NCBI RefSeq assembly: GCF_002201515.1
Contig: NZ_CP021421.1
Location: 992,001-1,056,000, forward strand
DNA from: Muribaculum intestinale
GTDB lineage: Bacteria > Bacteroidota > Bacteroidia > Bacteroidales > Muribaculaceae
Length of the DNA stretch: 64,000 nucleotides
Direction: 5' to 3'
A program made the translations under genes and the position numbers. Positions 25,701 through 34,275 of the stretch are shown here, one piece after another (position 1 is the stretch's first letter; the number at the start of each line of letters is the position of its first letter). The notes under the pieces were generated by a model. That model worked only from the letters and a program-made list of their open reading frames with translations. It was not told the origin of the DNA and searched no databases.

Positions 25701-27103
25701 GCAGAAGGCATCGGAAGCTCGGGTGCTTTCCCGCCTCCCTGGCGATAGTCGGCCGGTAGTCTTACCGGTTGGAAATCCCAGTAGCCGTTTAGACAGATTT
25801 CCTTACGATATGGCTTCTCCAGACGGTTGACAAGCCCTTCGTATGGAGCAAAAACTCCGTTGTATACCAAACGCTGTGAGGCCGGATTGCGCACCGGCAT
25901 CGAGGCTGAAAGTGGCTTCTCCTTTTTCAGCATGCTTCCGGCCTGTCCGATAAGCCACAGGTAATGGTCAGGCTCGGTCTCGTCGTCAAGAGCCACAAAA
26001 CGGCTATCGCCTACAGGAACATTCCTGGCACACTTAAATACGGCGGTACCCTCGTCGATTTCGTCGAACATGGCCACATAAATCATTTCGGCTCCCTGCT
26101 CTATAGCGCCGGAAAGCTGTTTCCAAAAGAAGTTGCCGTTGTTGCGGTCAATCTGCAGGCTTTGCGCCCCTTTCATGTTTTTCCAGGAGAAACCAGGGAA
26201 ACACAAGGGAGCGTAATCTATATTCTCGGCTTTACACCATTTGACGTCATCTCCGATAAGTTTCTTATAAAAGGGGTAGGTGCTTTCATTATAACGGCCT
26301 ACAAACCAAGGCATGATAATATCGCACTTCTTTATCAATGCATGGAGCCGGGGGTCGGACTCTGTGTCATATTTGAGCTCACGCCAATGAGTAGGCACTC
26401 CCAGCATCACACTGAAGCCCTGCTTTTTCAGTCCGTCAACAATAGCATTGGCTTCTTTGAGTCCATACTGGCGACGGTCATTGAATCCCACACCCCATAC
26501 CACTACAAGCGGGCGGCCGTTATGCCACAGATACGAAGGATTGTCCGCACGGTTCTTAAGACCGAGCATCGGTGTGAGTTCGCGTATATCATTCAGAAGT
26601 ATCTTCTCGTCGCCGGCATTCATCCCCGACAAGTCGTACATGACACAGAAAGCGCGCCCGTATTTGTTGGCAGCCACGCTCGCGTCATTGAGCAGTTTGG
26701 TAAAATGCTTCTTCCCGGAAGGATTCTTGATTTCCGGGACAAAACGCTGCATGAACACTCCGTCGAGCCCATACTCTTTCATCCAACGAAAGTGGGTGTC
26801 GACAGTTGAAGCATCATGCGACGAGAATGTACGGGCAACCGAACCGTCGGCATAGCGAAACTCCGTATCATAAAGTTTCTCGTATTCCGAAGTCTCGGGC
26901 CAGATGTCAATCGAACAGCTCCCTGGACGGAAACCGTCACTACCCTTATAGTGATACCATCCACGCCCTTCGCCATCGCCGGGAGTGTTGAACCATCCCT
27001 GATAGCCTGCCATGACCAACCCCTTGTAGGAGTCATATTGTTTCTGCGCATAGCCCGACAAGCAAATCAGGAGAGCTAAAATAATTACTATTTGTCTTCT
27101 CAT
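22718..27103 (-). CDS. GH71/99-like endo-glycosidase fused to GH2
   Basis: 1,461 residues, signal peptide MRRQIVIILALLICLSGYAQ. Residues ~20-400 are GH71/99-like (YKGLVMAGYQGWFNTPGDGE; GLDGVFMQRFVPEIKNP; RPLVVVWGVGFND), with Glu348 and Glu351 in FDEIDEGTA spaced E-x-x-E as are the catalytic glutamates of Bacteroides GH99 endo-mannanases. Residues ~430-1060 form a GH2 unit: sugar-binding domain (GYWDFQPVRLPADY), barrel (HLLNGKVYPLRGDSWHFMGI), acid/base Glu870 in SNENKP, nucleophile Glu948 in GIGEHSMAY. A GATase-like and a final beta-sandwich region follow. Both active sites look intact. Probably exported to act on alpha-mannoside-containing glycans with GH92; the linkage is inferred. Confidence 0.88.
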   Translation of the reverse strand: MRRQIVIILALLICLSGYAQKQYDSYKGLVMAGYQGWFNTPGDGEGRGWYHYKGSDGFRPGSCSIDIWPETSEYEKLYDTEFRYADGSVARTFSSHDASTVDTHFRWMKEYGLDGVFMQRFVPEIKNPSGKKHFTKLLNDASVAANKYGRAFCVMYDLSGMNAGDEKILLNDIRELTPMLGLKNRADNPSYLWHNGRPLVVVWGVGFNDRRQYGLKEANAIVDGLKKQGFSVMLGVPTHWRELKYDTESDPRLHALIKKCDIIMPWFVGRYNESTYPFYKKLIGDDVKWCKAENIDYAPLCFPGFSWKNMKGAQSLQIDRNNGNFFWKQLSGAIEQGAEMIYVAMFDEIDEGTAVFKCARNVPVGDSRFVALDDETEPDHYLWLIGQAGSMLKKEKPLSASMPVRNPASQRLVYNGVFAPYEGLVNRLEKPYRKEICLNGYWDFQPVRLPADYRQGGGKAPELPMPSADGWSKTKIKIPSPWNVNDFSNRNLEGPDHRNYPSYPREWNDVKMAWMKKTFDVPADWTGDDIRLWFEAVAGETVVYVNGHKVAGNFDLFLPFSADITDVVKPGEKADVLVGVRSQKLFEDNSTIGRRIVPGGSMWGYDMNGIWQDVYLQAVPRTRIEDIYVKPLVGRGTLEIEVTLTNSDTKKQNVELAGDISEWINLAGTDVNSAPVPAWELGRQAMAVKPVKVNVAPGDTVKTVIALPVAEGTLKYWTPETPNLYSLVLSAKTGGKKIDTKYERFGWREWTLEGTSHLLNGKVYPLRGDSWHFMGIPQMTRRYAYAWYKAIKDMNGNAVRPHAMVYPRFYHDMADEMGICILNETANWASDGGPKLDSPHFWEASKDHLRRFVMRDRNHASVFGWSVSNENKPVILYVYNRPDLLEPQMVAWREWRDIVRELDPTRPWISSDGEDDGDGILPVTVGHYGDVGSMHNWINIGKPWGIGEHSMAYYGTPEQVAKYNGERAYVSALGRMEGLANECYNLIKDQRDNGASYSTVFNMAWYALQPLPIGKKDITTPPSMENDGIFFGTYTEGQPGVQPERVGPYSTTLNPGYDPSLPLYRPWPMFEAMRAANAPDGPAWSEWAEIDKKKYESKGRWDAATPYRQVVFVGSADSRARQQFDAQGVIFSDKVTDPANALYVLDGTYSLSGELEETIRKHMSLGADLLVWGINPANVQPHNPYNGLLPLPVTVNTLRRSSFIPAETSWMRGLNPSDFYFCEVQQADAAQYTLTGPLVEESEVILEACRTDWRTWNKRAENLKTAALLRSENECTTPRAVVVKYSSGPNNIYLSTLGEFTNTEKGFKTLGAIIANAGIPCKALEQNPDEIFFFQDNKLLFPRQAAKRMVKADGRKSLTIYVYSPRPLDDLLIEPNMPKLTLRTGTPDTELVINGKPVEIAGKDYNRADFRELPLLQGWNCLEISMPESTPDDKLQGHFFCDNRADYLPQVRASYVNPEAK

Positions 27104-27359
27104 ATTTTTTGTTTTGCCGATGTCTGCGAAGCGGTATCACAGGCATCTATCGTTTCGAGTATTTTTGGTTACACTGCGTTGATACCACGATAAGCCCGAC
27201 CGTATGGCAGGTACTTATTGTGATTTCGACTGCAAAATAAAGCCTACCCGGTTAACTACCGGATATATCCACCATTAATTTTCAATTAAATTCCACTTAA
27301 CAACAGGCAAAATGAGGGCTAAACGGCATTTTAATGCTCTATTTTGGGGTTACATGTTT

Positions 27360-28640
27360 TTAAACATGTTTTTTCCCGAAGCCGGCAGGCACCTTAACGA
27401 GGGCGGTAACTGCAATCGTCACAACGCAGCATATCATCACCCACCAGAAGAATCCGAGGTAGCCGAGCTGCTCCTGTATCCATCCGGCCACCATGCCCGG
27501 CAACATCATGCCAAGGGCCATGAAGCCGGTGCATATGGCATAATGTGCCGTGCGCAATTCACCCTCGCTGTAATAAATGAGATAAAGCATATAGGCACTG
27601 AAGCCGAATCCGTAGCCAAGCTGCTCGATGCCTACGCAGGCACATATTGTAAGAAGCGATGTCGGCTGCGCCCATGCCAGATAGCAGAATGTGGCACATG
27701 TGAGAGATATACTCCACGCCATAGGCCAAAGCCATTTTTTCAGACCTCCGCGGGCTGTGACTATGCCTCCGACAATTCCGCCTACGGTAAGACCGATGAC
27801 CCCTACGGTGCCATATACCAGACCGACCTCTCCGGTGCTTAGTCCAAGCCCTCCGGCATCACGTCCGTCGACAAGAAACGGATTAATCAGCTTGACCAAC
27901 TGCGCCTCCGGCACACGGTAAAGGAGCATGAAAAGGATGCCCGCCAAAGCCTGCGGTTTTCTGAAGAAGGTGGCAAACGTGCGCAAGAATTCCTTTCCGG
28001 CATTCCTCACGGTAATACCCTCGGCAGGACGGTCGATTGCCGGACGGGGAAGCACACGGCTATGATACAATGCAAAAATAAAGAAACAGGCGGAGATAAT
28101 TCCCATGACGATGGCCCACGACATGGCCACACTCACTCCGCTCTCGCCTATTGCCCAGGCAACCGCGACAAGGCCTCCCTGTGCGGCAATCGTGGCTATA
28201 CGGTAGAAGGTACTGCGTATGCCTACATAAAAGGCCTGCTGATGAGGAGTGAGAGCAAGCATATAGAATCCGTCGGCGGCAATATCGTGGGTCGCGCTCA
28301 CAAATGCAGTAAGCCAAAAGAATGCAAGCGACAACCGGAAAAACCATGCGCCGGGCAGGGTAAACGCCACACAGGCAAGCCCGATGGCTATCAGGGCTTC
28401 GGTGGCGATAATCCACCATCGCTTTGTACGGAACAGATCGACAAACGGACTCCACAGTGGCTTTATGACCCACGGGAGATAGAGCCACGATGTGTAAAAG
28501 GCAATCTCACCGTTGGAGACACCCATCACCTTGTACATGAGCACCGACAGCGTCATCACAGCCACATAAGGCATAGCCTCGGCGAAATACAGCGTACTCA
28601 CCCAGGCCCATGGTGTTATCTCTCCCTTCTTTCCTGACAT
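27360..28640 (-). CDS. MFS permease, AmpG-like sugar/muropeptide transporter
   Basis: 426 residues, about 12 TM helices. N-terminal WVSTLYFAEAMPYVAVMTLS, then KPLWSPFVDLFRTKRWWI and SATHDIAADGFYMLALTPHQ match the AmpG/SLC45-like branch of the MFS in Bacteroidota. Inner membrane. It lies upstream of, and in the same direction as, the GH99-GH2 and GH2 genes (256-bp gap), so it probably imports a product of these enzymes. A palindrome ACATGTTT/AAACATGT overlaps its stop codon. The ~256-bp gap downstream holds no gene and no clear promoter. Confidence 0.85.
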   Translation of the reverse strand: MSGKKGEITPWAWVSTLYFAEAMPYVAVMTLSVLMYKVMGVSNGEIAFYTSWLYLPWVIKPLWSPFVDLFRTKRWWIIATEALIAIGLACVAFTLPGAWFFRLSLAFFWLTAFVSATHDIAADGFYMLALTPHQQAFYVGIRSTFYRIATIAAQGGLVAVAWAIGESGVSVAMSWAIVMGIISACFFIFALYHSRVLPRPAIDRPAEGITVRNAGKEFLRTFATFFRKPQALAGILFMLLYRVPEAQLVKLINPFLVDGRDAGGLGLSTGEVGLVYGTVGVIGLTVGGIVGGIVTARGGLKKWLWPMAWSISLTCATFCYLAWAQPTSLLTICACVGIEQLGYGFGFSAYMLYLIYYSEGELRTAHYAICTGFMALGMMLPGMVAGWIQEQLGYLGFFWWVMICCVVTIAVTALVKVPAGFGKKHV

Positions 28641-28658
28641 GATTCTATATCTGCTTTA

Positions 28659-29005
28659 GAGCTTGTTTAATAATAAATGTTACCGTCAGGGCGGTCAGTC
28701 GGCGAGCAGATTTTCGCTTGTGATGAGGTCGTTATGGGGCTCCATAACGACCGAAGAGCGGGCGGAAAGATGCCGGCGAATGACCGACGGGAGGTAATTT
28801 GTTCCATATTGTTGATATATTTTTACATTTGCTTGAAAACAGGCAAGAGATTAAATGGTTATAAAGCTACCTTTTGTCTCGTATATCTTGGCCGCTTTTC
28901 GTCCTGTTCCTCAGTCATGTACATAAAGTACACTCCTTCGGCACATGTCGAAAATCGACTCAAGCTATACGACCCTGCCGGCAACATTTATTATTAAACA
29001 AGCTC
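28659..29005 (+). repeat. Complete 347-bp GAGCTTG repeat, copy 2
   Basis: Same terminal repeats as 18596-18944 but inverted; flanked by TTA at 28656-28658 and 29006-29008. Internal hairpins include GGTCGTTATGG/CCATAACGACC near 28728-28753. Its right end supplies the last 13 codons and the stop of the DUF4922-SpoIID gene. Confidence 0.88.
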
Positions 29006-31040
29006 TTATATCGGCGTTGTTGAAATAGTGGCGCAGAATCGTACGATAGTCATACCCCTCCGAAGCCATTACAGCGGCACCTATCTGGCATAGTCCCACT
29101 CCATGCCCCCAGCCGGCGCCATGTAGTATAAACTCACCCTCATCGCCACGCTCCACCACGAAAGCCGAGCTGTAGAGATGACTGCGAGAGAGCCAGCGTC
29201 GTATCTCGAGTTCCTTGCCTACGGTCATCGTACGCAATGTGCCGGTGATACGCAGACGCACGATACGGCCCGACTTACCTCGTTCTATCGGCTGAAGACC
29301 GGTTATCATGCCGAAATCAATGCCCGAGCGTTCGCGCACTATATCCGACAGCTCGTCGGGAGTATATGTCACGGTCCAGCGGTAGAAATCGGGAGTGGTG
29401 TCAAAATCGCTGCGGTTGAGCACACTTCGCAGAACAGCGGCATCGGGCGAGGCGCAAAACGCCTCCGGAGCCGACATAATCCACCTTACGGCCTCTTCCT
29501 CATCACGCAAATCAGACACGGGATGCGACGGCACGGTATCGCGTGCCGCCTCAAGACATGAATGATGCACCGGCTCCCAACAGTATTCAAACTCCTCAAA
29601 CGCTCCTCCGCAACATTTGGAGAAACGAGTGTCGCACAGAGAGCCATCGCCATCAAGCACCACCTCGCCTGAAGTGGCCAGGATTATCTCATGCAGCTTT
29701 ACACTATATTCCTCGGCGGGCAGACCGAGATAGCGCTGGCAATGGTCGTCGGCACACACATCGAAGTCGGTGTGGTCGTCGTGGTCATACCATCTTATAT
29801 GTTCGTCGCCGGCCTCCTTTAAGCCACAGTCACACTGCGCGGTATAATGAAGCGCCTCGCGGCATGCAATCTGCTTGTATGCCCAGCTGCGCGATATCAC
29901 GGCATGGGCTTTCAGAAGTTCGTCGGGCGACTCCGGGCTCATCTCGGCCCCGATGACACCTTCAAGATAACGCTCCATGCCGATTACATTGACCGCCCCG
30001 ACAGTGCCGTCGGAGCGGCGTTGCAACTCAAGAGTGCCCGGATATGTGCGCCGCTCGGTATGCTCCCAATGAAACTGGCTCCCCACAGGCACATCCTCAA
30101 GAGTAAACGAGGCATCATCGTCGAGGGGAAAGAAAGTGTCGGCCACACGCTCATAACGTCCGTTGAGCGTGAATTCCGGATTACGGGAACTCATTATGCC
30201 GACACGTATACAACGGTCAGGATTGGGATAGGCTACCTCGGCAAGGATGCGCTCAAGACAATCACGGTCAAGCGCCATGAAATCATCATCGCTGACAGTG
30301 ACAATAGTGCCGAATATGTCAATCGCGCCGGGGCTTACCGCAGGTGTCGGGTAACATGAGGGACGATGTGCGCGACGCGGCACAACCCTTACCAGCAGAT
30401 TACCGTCATCAAGACGCTCCATGGCAATATTCACCGGCATCTCGGCTCCGTCGTCCGACAGTCCGGCCGAAAGGAGATACTGCTCGACATCCCTCACCAC
30501 AGTGTCGGCGTCGCGGCCTATAAACCGGCGGCTGTAGACGGGTCCGCGGTCAAACCGCAGCATGTCGATATATCCCGAAGGCACTGCCTGAAAATGGAAA
30601 TGGTCGGGGGCCGATGCTCCGCTGCGCGCTCCGTTGTATATTACTGTAAAGCCTTCCAGCTCGCCGGCAAGAGCTGCCATGTCGGCTATACGGCCCGGTA
30701 TACGCTGTGGTGTGTGGTCTGTAGCGGCGATTGTAAGATGATTGGGAAATACCGGGAACGGATTCACAAGAATCTCATAACCGCGCCATGGCATAGCCGC
30801 CTGCTGCTGCGGTCGGTTGGCGGCACACAGAAAACATGGCCGCGCGGCCACACTGCCGGCATCAAGGCGTGCAAGCGTGCTTACCTTGCGGGCCGGCAAC
30901 AGCAGGGCTTTCCACTCAAAACCCTCATAACGGGCGAGCACTCGCGGCCCGCATGCAGCCACCATCCGATGGCGTTCGGCGGCCTCGGGCCATCGCTCAA
31001 GCCCGTCGGCAATCCAGTCAAGTATCTGTTGTCTATCCAT
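28965..31040 (-). CDS. DUF4922 (HIT/GalT-like) fused to SpoIID/LytB domain
   Basis: 691 residues. The N-terminal half (to ~300) is DUF4922, a HIT/GalT-like nucleotidyl-transferase or phosphorylase fold: CFLCAANRP near 69-77, then HFHFQ (His147, His149, Gln151). The C-terminal half (~330-680) is a SpoIID/LytB domain: VNVIGMERYLEGVIGAEMSP, KAHAVISRSWAYKQ, and GWGHGVGLCQIGA near the end, a fold linked to peptidoglycan glycan cleavage. No signal peptide is seen, which is odd for SpoIID. The GT2 stop and this ATG overlap by one base (TGATG), so translation is probably coupled. The last 13 residues (RACLIINVAGRVV) come from an inserted repeat. Confidence 0.82.
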   Translation of the reverse strand: MDRQQILDWIADGLERWPEAAERHRMVAACGPRVLARYEGFEWKALLLPARKVSTLARLDAGSVAARPCFLCAANRPQQQAAMPWRGYEILVNPFPVFPNHLTIAATDHTPQRIPGRIADMAALAGELEGFTVIYNGARSGASAPDHFHFQAVPSGYIDMLRFDRGPVYSRRFIGRDADTVVRDVEQYLLSAGLSDDGAEMPVNIAMERLDDGNLLVRVVPRRAHRPSCYPTPAVSPGAIDIFGTIVTVSDDDFMALDRDCLERILAEVAYPNPDRCIRVGIMSSRNPEFTLNGRYERVADTFFPLDDDASFTLEDVPVGSQFHWEHTERRTYPGTLELQRRSDGTVGAVNVIGMERYLEGVIGAEMSPESPDELLKAHAVISRSWAYKQIACREALHYTAQCDCGLKEAGDEHIRWYDHDDHTDFDVCADDHCQRYLGLPAEEYSVKLHEIILATSGEVVLDGDGSLCDTRFSKCCGGAFEEFEYCWEPVHHSCLEAARDTVPSHPVSDLRDEEEAVRWIMSAPEAFCASPDAAVLRSVLNRSDFDTTPDFYRWTVTYTPDELSDIVRERSGIDFGMITGLQPIERGKSGRIVRLRITGTLRTMTVGKELEIRRWLSRSHLYSSAFVVERGDEGEFILHGAGWGHGVGLCQIGAAVMASEGYDYRTILRHYFNNADIRACLIINVAGRVV

Positions 31041-32362
31041 CAGTCGCGATTCAAAGCCCGGCGCGCGACAATCTCCATCGTGCGCAGCGAGTCCTTATAA
31101 TGATTGAATTCCCTGAGCTTCTCGGGCGATAACGACGCATCGGAGTTGCCGCTCCAGCGACGGCACATGTATATGGAATCGAATATCCGTCCCACATGCC
31201 ATCTGCGCGATATGGCCAGAGCCATGGCATAATCCTCGCCATAACTTGAGTTAGGGAAAAGCAGGTCGCGGGCAATCGAGGTGACAAATGCACGCGGAGC
31301 GCCGATACCGTTTACGCGCAACAGATTGTTGCGTCCGTTAAGCCGTGTCCATTCCCGATGGTCAATCAGTCCGGGGGGTATGGTGTTCCCGTCGATATCG
31401 GTAAGTGTATAGCTACCGACTACCATTGCGCAACGCTCGCGGCGGAATGTATCGACCACCCGGCGCAATGTGTCGGACGAAGAATATATGTCGTCGCTGT
31501 CGAGCTGCACCGCATAACGTCCGCAGGCGGGATGCAGGATAGCAGTATTCCAGCATCCGCCTATGCCGAGCCCCTCTTCTTCGGGAACTACGTGCACAAG
31601 ACGGGAATCTCCGGCGGCGAGGCTGTCGAGCAGTTCAGTAGTGCCGTCGTCGCTATGGTTGTCGACAACAATCACATTATAGTTGAAATCAGCGTCCTGC
31701 GACAACGCACTGCGCACGGCATCGCCGATTGTGGCGACACGGTTGCGCACAGGTATCACAACCGATGCCTCTACCGGCCACTCGCCACCGTCGGTGTGCG
31801 TGCGGTCGACACGCGCAGACTCCCCTTCCAGGTAGGCGCCGACAGCTTTCAGATGGGCAGAGCATATATCCTCAAGCTCAATCTGCCGCTCACGGTTGGC
31901 CGGGTCGACATATGCCCATTGGTCGGCTGCGGTCTCGACACGCTCGGCGATACAAAGTGGCTCGCCGAGCCTTACCACAGGCCCCTGACGCTGCAGGGCA
32001 AGCCGCAGGGCATAAAGCATGCCATAGGTGTATTCATGGCCAAAAGTGCCGAGAGCACTCTCCATTGCCACCGGCGACACCATCCACACGGGCCCCATGT
32101 CGAACCCCTCGCGCAAAGCTCCCGGCTGCCACTCCTCGCTCTTTGCCATACGCAGAGAGCCATCGGACTGGCGCAGCCAGCAATCGCCGTACACAAGCGC
32201 GGCGCCGGTGACGCGGAGCACCTGACGCATACGTCGTGCGGCACCCGGCAGCATTGTCACCGACCATCCCGGAAGCGCCATCACCTCGTCGGGACGTGCG
32301 GCGACTGCACACAGATGCCGTCGGAGTGTGTCGGCATTTTCGTTGTGATACAATGTTATCAT
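31040..32362 (-). CDS. Family 2 glycosyltransferase
   Basis: 440 residues. A GT-A core begins near 175: ASVVIPVRNRVATIGDAVRS, VIVVDNHSDDGTTELL, and the DxD-type metal motif in YAVQLDSDDIYSSSDT, then SYGEDYAMALAISRRW. The N-terminal ~170 residues look like a second, degenerate glycosyltransferase-like region (DEVMALPGWSVTMLPGAARR). No TM helices, so a cytoplasmic or peripheral enzyme. It lies in the operon between mrp and the DUF4922-SpoIID gene; the sugar donor and acceptor are unknown. Confidence 0.85.
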   Translation of the reverse strand: MITLYHNENADTLRRHLCAVAARPDEVMALPGWSVTMLPGAARRMRQVLRVTGAALVYGDCWLRQSDGSLRMAKSEEWQPGALREGFDMGPVWMVSPVAMESALGTFGHEYTYGMLYALRLALQRQGPVVRLGEPLCIAERVETAADQWAYVDPANRERQIELEDICSAHLKAVGAYLEGESARVDRTHTDGGEWPVEASVVIPVRNRVATIGDAVRSALSQDADFNYNVIVVDNHSDDGTTELLDSLAAGDSRLVHVVPEEEGLGIGGCWNTAILHPACGRYAVQLDSDDIYSSSDTLRRVVDTFRRERCAMVVGSYTLTDIDGNTIPPGLIDHREWTRLNGRNNLLRVNGIGAPRAFVTSIARDLLFPNSSYGEDYAMALAISRRWHVGRIFDSIYMCRRWSGNSDASLSPEKLREFNHYKDSLRTMEIVARRALNRD

Positions 32363-32371
32363 TACAATTAA

Positions 32372-33481
32372 TTATGAATGAGTCTCTACCTTGGCCGAGG
32401 GGGGAAGAGCACGGTTGCGCTCATCGACAGCCTCCACAAGATTTCCGGCAAGATTCATGAATGCCTCTCCTGTAATACTGTCGCGCAGAGCTATAGGTGC
32501 TCCGCTGTCGCCGCCCTCGCAGATACTGCCTACGAGCGGAATCTGTGCAAGTACCCTTACACCAAATTCCTCGGCAAGTTTCACGGCACCGTCACGTCCG
32601 AAAATGTAGTAACGTTCGTCGGGATGTGCCGCAGGTGTGAACCATGCCATATTCTCCACGATACCGAGCACGGGAACATTGACCTTGTCGTCGCGGAACA
32701 TCGCCAGACCCTTGCGGGCATCGGCCAGCGCCACCTCCTGGGGGGTGCTCACAATTACAGCACCGGTGATGGCGAGCGTCTGCACGAGTGTAAGATGGAT
32801 ATCGCTTGTGCCGGGGGGCATGTCGATAAGGAAGTAATCGAGTTCGCCCCAGAGAGCGTCGGTAATCAGCTGGTTGAGTGCACGGGAAGCCATGGCGCCT
32901 CGCCAGAGCACAGGACTGTTGCGGTCGACAAGGAATCCGATTGACAACACTTTCACTCCGTAGCGCTCAACGGGCACAATCATCTCACGCCCGTCGACAT
33001 TCTCGGCATATATAGGCTCGTCCTCCACACCAAACATCTTGGGCACCGAGGGTCCGAAAATATCGGCGTCGAGCAGCCCCACCTTGTAGCCCATGCGTGC
33101 CAGGGCCACGGCCAGATTGCTTGCCACGGTCGACTTGCCTACCCCACCCTTGCCGGATGAGACACCAATGATATTCTTCACGCCCTTAAGAGGATTGTCG
33201 GGACGAGGAGCAGGATTTGGATTACGGAACTTCACGCCGATGCGGTCCTTTACATCCACTTCGGGCGAAATGTATGTGGTCAGCGCCGTCTCGGCGGCCT
33301 TCACGAGCGACTTCACAAACGGATCGGTCGGCTTGTCGAATATCAGCGAGAAACTCACAGTGTTTCCGTCGATGCGAATGTCGTCCTCAACCATGCCGAG
33401 TTCGACTATATTTTTCCCGTTGCCGGGATAGCGTACATTGCTCAATGCGTCAAGTATCAGACGCGGATATAGTGTCTCCAT
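32372..33481 (-). CDS. mrp: Mrp/ApbC-type iron-sulfur carrier P-loop ATPase
   Basis: 369 residues. An N-terminal MIP18/DUF59 domain (~1-90) is followed by the deviant Walker A GKGGVGKS (110-117; IIGVSSGKGGVGKSTVASNL), then LLDADIFGPSVPKMFG, DYFLIDMPPGTSDIHLTL and VENMAWF. Mrp/ApbC proteins bind and deliver Fe-S clusters in the cytoplasm. The CxxC of some relatives is not visible here. Member of the operon running from 36317 to 28965. Confidence 0.92.
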   Translation of the reverse strand: METLYPRLILDALSNVRYPGNGKNIVELGMVEDDIRIDGNTVSFSLIFDKPTDPFVKSLVKAAETALTTYISPEVDVKDRIGVKFRNPNPAPRPDNPLKGVKNIIGVSSGKGGVGKSTVASNLAVALARMGYKVGLLDADIFGPSVPKMFGVEDEPIYAENVDGREMIVPVERYGVKVLSIGFLVDRNSPVLWRGAMASRALNQLITDALWGELDYFLIDMPPGTSDIHLTLVQTLAITGAVIVSTPQEVALADARKGLAMFRDDKVNVPVLGIVENMAWFTPAAHPDERYYIFGRDGAVKLAEEFGVRVLAQIPLVGSICEGGDSGAPIALRDSITGEAFMNLAGNLVEAVDERNRALPPSAKVETHS

Positions 33482-33515
33482 ATTCTTAGAGTTTTTGTTT
33501 TGTTAGCTTCTTTTG

Positions 33516-34274
33516 TCAGAGCATATCGGGCATCTGCAGCTCTCCGCGGGAGAAGCTGCGGTATGTGTCAGGCTCTATTTCTTCGTCGGGCTCGGCCAGC
33601 ACGGTATCGTGGTCGAGATGCCAGGCGATATATTTTATGGTGAGGCCGCGGTCGAGCCATTGCTGCTCGTAGAACGTGCGGATTCCGAGTATGTCGCCCG
33701 CACCCTCCGGCGAAGCGTAAAGGTCGGCAGTGTCGGCCACCATCCTCAACCGGTTCAAGGCGGTCATCAGGCCGGTATACTTGTATAGAAACGGACTGTC
33801 GGTCTTCAGATGCACGATGCCGTCGGGCTTCATCACCTTGCGGTACAGATTCATGAAACGTGTGCCGGTAAGACGCTTGTTTACCTTCTTCATCTGGGGG
33901 TCGGGGAATGTAATCCATATCTCGTCGACCTCTCCGGAAGCGAAGAAGAATGGTATCAGCTCTATACTCGTACGCAGGAATGCCGCATTTGGTATGTTCC
34001 TGTCAGTTACCTGACGGGCGCCCGACCATATGCGCGCTCCTTTTATATCAATCCCTATGAAATTTTTATCGGGGAAACGCTCGGCGAGCCCGACGGTATA
34101 TTCCCCCTTGCCGCATCCGAGTTCAAGCACGATGGGGTTGTCGTTGTGGAAATACTCGCGGTTCCATTGTCCGCGCATGGGGAATCCCTGCTCCTCCAGC
34201 ACTCTGAACGGATACTGGAACACACACTTCATCTGCTCTACCTCGCTGAATTTCTTCAATTTATTCTTTCCCAT
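33516..34274 (-). CDS. trmB: tRNA (guanine(46)-N7)-methyltransferase
   Basis: 252 residues. Rossmann-fold SAM motif LELGCGKGEYTVGLAERFPD, IGIDIKGARIWSGA, and the TrmB signature WITFPDPQMKKVNKRLTGTRF. It methylates G46 in the tRNA variable loop. Its ATG starts one base after the LRR gene stop, so the two are tightly linked. Confidence 0.95.
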   Translation of the reverse strand: MGKNKLKKFSEVEQMKCVFQYPFRVLEEQGFPMRGQWNREYFHNDNPIVLELGCGKGEYTVGLAERFPDKNFIGIDIKGARIWSGARQVTDRNIPNAAFLRTSIELIPFFFASGEVDEIWITFPDPQMKKVNKRLTGTRFMNLYRKVMKPDGIVHLKTDSPFLYKYTGLMTALNRLRMVADTADLYASPEGAGDILGIRTFYEQQWLDRGLTIKYIAWHLDHDTVLAEPDEEIEPDTYRSFSRGELQMPDML

Positions 34275-34275
34275 A

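Noticed and set aside
18596..29005. Composite transposon reading of the two repeats around the glycosidase block
   Set aside because: The repeats lack a transposase, each has its own TTA duplication, and the copies differ too much for a recent joint transposition.
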